From NCBI GenBank assembly GCA_903813345.2, contig CAIIXF020000001.1, positions 57,305,885 to 57,369,884 on the forward strand: 64,000 bases of DNA, given 5' to 3'. The DNA is from Owenia fusiformis (Eukaryota; Annelida; Polychaeta; Sabellida; Oweniidae). The position numbers and the translations under genes are program-made. Of this stretch, positions 60,501-64,000 are shown one piece after another (position 1 is the stretch's first letter; each line of letters starts with the position of its first letter). Below the pieces are notes generated by a model. That model made no database searches. It had not been told where the DNA came from and saw only the letters and a program-made list of their open reading frames with translations.

Positions 60501-63467
60501 GGAACTTTGTCCTGAACTCTTTGCGCACTTTCCAGCCTTGGTAGTACTTGCGTATTACGCCAACAGCCCACAGACATTTCTTCTCATACTTCAACTGAGC
60601 GAGCAACCTTCTGGCCTGGAATAGGAGGGTTAACAAAATAGGTTATTGGAATTTAAACAAGTTAATTGGTACATACAGCACAAGATCAAATGTTTCAATA
60701 TTAATTCATTTTTGTATGAACAACATTTCAGTAACATAAAACCATACCTGAAAAATGATAAGCCCTTATTACAGCATTCCCCAAATTATCTAGTTAGATT
60801 TGACTTGTACTGTACTGTACCAATATTTAACAATAACAATAAAAACAAGTTCAGTCTCGTGTTGTAATCTTACATAGTATGATATTTAATTCTTTCGATT
60901 CAATAATATGTTTCAGCGTGGCATGAGCCAATATGTGAGACTTGCGAAATATTATAAAACAAAGTAGCTTTGGAACCCAAAAATATGAAAATGGCCGACA
61001 TGAATGTGAACTTCTCAAATACAAGTGAAGTGACCATGCATTTAACAAGTGAAGTCTTCTACACAGTTCACAGTTTCACAGACACAGGATATGAGCATTC
61101 TTGAAACTGTGTAATAGACCAATGTGAATAGAGATCTCATATAATAATATACATATGATATATATATATATAATATCTAATAGGATCAATTACATGTGCA
61201 GTAAAATACATGCTTTAAAAATGAATAGATCACTTACAGCTAAGCACAGCCCATAATTAAAAATATCATAATCTTGTTACCAAATCTCAAAACAGAATCA
61301 TAATTACCATAGCCTCCACTCCTTACTATATCAAAGATAATAGCAATAGCTAAGAAGATCTCTGGTAAATCAGATTGTCAAAACAATTAACTGAACAAAT
61401 ACTGTTAATAATTAAAGGGACCAACTTGAATGTGTTAAATAATTTATTTGACAAAATAAGATCTTTACATTTCCAAACTAAAAATAAACAAAAGAGAGCT
61501 ACCTTCCACCCCCTAATAAATGAACATATTGTAATAGTGGCATTCCTAACAGCCTGGAAACGAGTTCTGGCCTGAAACGTAATAAAATCAAACAAAATAT
61601 GTTAAAATAAATGTATATTTTCGAAACCCAGTTCGTGATTACTGTATTTCAATTTGAAGATCGACCGAGCTAATATGCTACTTTAATACAGAGGGGACCT
61701 GTTTATTGTTGAATGTGTCTGTCTATGATGAAACCAATTCAATCACATTGTTCAGAAATGAGAACTTTATGAAAACTAAACCCCACCAGAGAAACCAGTC
61801 ATAATATTAGTACTAAATAAATGATACAATTCCCTTTTGGAGTTCTTTGCATGAAATCTGGTACAAATATGATCTGTTGATAAAATGCAAGTGAATGTAA
61901 GTAGCATATTGGTTCAAAATCTTCAAATAAAATACCCTACAATACAGCACATGCTAATGGAACAAAAACAATTATATTTATTTAATTATTAGAATAAACA
62001 CAACATCAATGAGAGTTATTAAAATATATGGTACATGGCGCATATTGTTCTTTGGGGAGTAGAATTTATGAGGCACATATAACATCAGTTAATTATATAT
62101 CACCATACCCTTAACCTAACTATAGACATGAATTTATTCAAGACCTGGGCGTAAAACAGGCCCTAATGTGCAATAATAGCTTTACATAAATTATCCACTG
62201 AAGAAAAAATTGAGAAATTATGTCATTGGTTTCAATAAAGAACAATATGCTAAAATGATCAGAAAATAATGGATTTATGTTGCTTGATATAATGTGTTTC
62301 AGTTGGATTGCAAATGGACAGTAAGTGTAAAATAAGGATAGGGAGATAAAGGATATAAAAATATTACTGTATGTTTCATTCATTATTTTAATTTGATTTG
62401 TTTCTTCTTTTAATTTAATTTCACCATTTTCCAACTTGCTTTTTCCAACTTCCAAGTTGACTTAATTTATAGAGAAGAATTATATGAAGAACCTTTCCTG
62501 GAAAATGGAACCATTTGTAAATATGACTAACATCAATCATTGGCCTGCATCAATGAAATGTGAAAGAAGCTATATCTAAGACCATTTCCAATCCAACTGC
62601 ATTGTATCATAAACATTTGGTTTATACTGTGTTACAAAGAAATCTACTGGGATGATGGGTTAATGTCGAACATTTCTGTAAAGGATTTGACAAAACTAGC
62701 ATTCTCAATTATTATTTTCTAAGATTTTACCTCTAATGTGCAGTGTAAACAGAGTCTATCAACCACCAGTATATTCATAAACAACCAACAGGAGTATGGG
62801 AAATTAAGCCTGATCTAATCATTAGCAGTCTGCAATGGTAAGCACGTGAAGAAATTGGCTTAATGTTCCGATACTTCATTGTGATTTGCTATGAGACACA
62901 CAGCCAGTGGGTGATTTACTTGTTCTACAATGAACTTAAGAGGTATAGGCAATTACCTGGTCATAAAATGTCTGAGAAAGAAATAGTGAAAAATATTGAA
63001 ATAGTGGAAAATGTGTGAGTTAAAACAATAGAACATGTTCAGCTGTATTTCAAGCATAAATATTTTAGTAAAGAAAATAGTATAGATACAAAGAAGAACA
63101 TTTGCGAAAGACTACATGTAGATTATGTCAAAATTAACATGGTAGTACAAATATATATTAGAAATACACAACATTGTGAAGAATATAAATTTGTGTTCAA
63201 GATTTAAAGGAAATGACCATTTCTTAACAATCTCATTTTCTCCCAGCTGTGAATTCTAATTGCAAAAGTGACCAAAATGGCTATGCATATATTTGTAGTA
63301 TTAATGTTATGACTCACCTGGTAGCCTCTAAAGTTACTAGATATGACAATCTGGCTCCGCTTCATCAACTGGAACAATACTCTCATCCTCCACCCTCGGA
63401 ACATTTTCTGTATAAGTGTGGCCAAGTCATGCATCCTCTCGCGTCTAAGCTCTTCCAGATCGAACAA
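57572..63467 (-). CDS. MYO1B: Class I myosin, MYO1B-like, C-terminal part
   Basis: Actin-based motor that links membranes to actin. The window holds the neck and tail only, and the motor exons lie beyond the right edge. Nine exons join in frame: 63467-63318, 61571-61503, 60615-60454, 60044-59913, 59603-59497, 59054-58919, 58503-58351, 58116-57977 and 57695-57572, giving 390 codons to a TAG. IQ motifs that bind calmodulin are visible: DLATLIQKMFRGWRMR, SQIVISSNFRGYQ, ITICSFIRGWK and VGVIRKYYQGWKVRKEF. The TH1 lipid-binding tail follows, with ADIVMKINRANGK, LLVLSTNAIIIVDQRTL and KGDFIFSCDHVIEIVAKAY. The order and spacing match vertebrate MYO1B better than other class I myosins. The extra, alternatively spliced IQ units of vertebrate MYO1B are absent here. 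Orthology to MYO1A/MYO1B as a pair is sure; the single symbol is less so. Confidence 0.88.
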
Positions 63468-64000
63468 CTTAAAAAAACACCAATATCAACTACTTTAGTG
63501 TCTTCAACGCTTATTGAGCTCTATAGAACTCCCCTCAGAATGAGCATTTACTGTGAATGTGTGATATTACTGAAGGTGGAACTCTATTTTGAAAGTGTAC
63601 ACACACTTTGACGCAATCAAAAAATTCAATTGCAACGTAGTGTCTTGTTATCTGGCTATCCTAAATAGAAAGATGTTTCAGTTGGAGCGTGTTCATATCA
63701 GACACTTTCTAGTCCCATTAAGACATTTCTAGTTCATAAAATTCCCCACTAATCTTCTAGACTCAGTATGCTAGTATGAATTTATGAGGCTTGGTGTATA
63801 CGAACTGCGAGCAAGACGGGGCTATTCCAGGGCCTCATAGCATTTACAGAGTCATAATATAATATGGATGGCGCCTTTGGGAATTTCTTCCTAGAATTTA
63901 ATTACTTTGAGGTGAAAATATATCTTAAACACTTTTCTTGATGAACTGTTTTGTGGATCCTCAGAGAGGAATCTGTCTTGTATGGCAATTCAGTTATGAG
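63468..64000. other. Myosin intron to right edge
   Basis: The exon expected upstream (end of the converter/motor, usually FGRxKIFIRxPRT) is not visible here, so this should be intron continuing past the window. Confidence 0.55.

Noticed and set aside
62956-62970. 15-base micro-exon (TFYDQ) in the myosin neck
   Set aside because: It has AG and GT borders and fits the phase, but the neck aligns to vertebrate MYO1B without a gap if it is skipped.
1-64000. Bacterial contamination as the source of the urease genes
   Set aside because: ureF and ureD have many GT-AG introns and sit among animal genes on the same contig.

Overview
The window looks like animal nuclear DNA, probably from a marine invertebrate. 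Coding sequence is split by GT-AG introns. Intergenic DNA is AT-rich and full of short inverted-repeat transposons, minisatellites and homopolymer runs, and nothing resembles a bacterial operon. Hemichordates, echinoderms, amphioxus and cnidarians are all compatible. The species assignment is an inference, and I cannot go below 'urease-bearing metazoan'.

Layout. 0-5.3 kb: two unassigned short ORFs (minus at 870-1085, plus at 1576-1800) and a 568-codon uninterrupted ORF on the minus strand (3567-5273), encoding a disordered protein with a C-terminal coiled coil. 5.3-18.7 kb: no convincing gene. 18.7-39.2 kb is the core of the window. A seven-exon UreF gene lies on the minus strand (18745-24242) and a six-exon UreD (UreH) gene on the plus strand (31629-38239), arranged head to head across about 7.4 kb. 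Seventeen bases after the ureD stop codon, within the same terminal exon and in another frame, an intact intronless ORF for ADAT3 (tRNA adenosine deaminase subunit) begins. This suggests a dicistronic or alternatively spliced ureD-ADAT3 unit. 40.2-43.8 kb: a six-exon NOL7 gene, convergent with ADAT3. 44-52 kb: a transposon graveyard, including one foldback-type element inserted into the middle of an inverted copy of itself, with both 9-bp target duplications intact. 53.7-56.8 kb: two minisatellite blocks. 57.6-63.5 kb: the last nine exons (IQ neck and TH1 tail) of a class I myosin close to MYO1B, whose motor exons lie beyond the right edge.

UreF and UreD work together: with UreG they form the GTP-dependent complex that loads nickel into apo-urease. 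Their pairing implies a working urease system elsewhere in this genome. ADAT3 (with ADAT2, tRNA A34-to-I34 editing), NOL7 (nucleolus, rRNA processing) and the myosin are housekeeping genes with no evident functional link to urease. All exon boundaries below were derived by hand from splice-site and reading-phase agreement, and every junction given for ureF, ureD, NOL7 and the myosin tail preserves frame.
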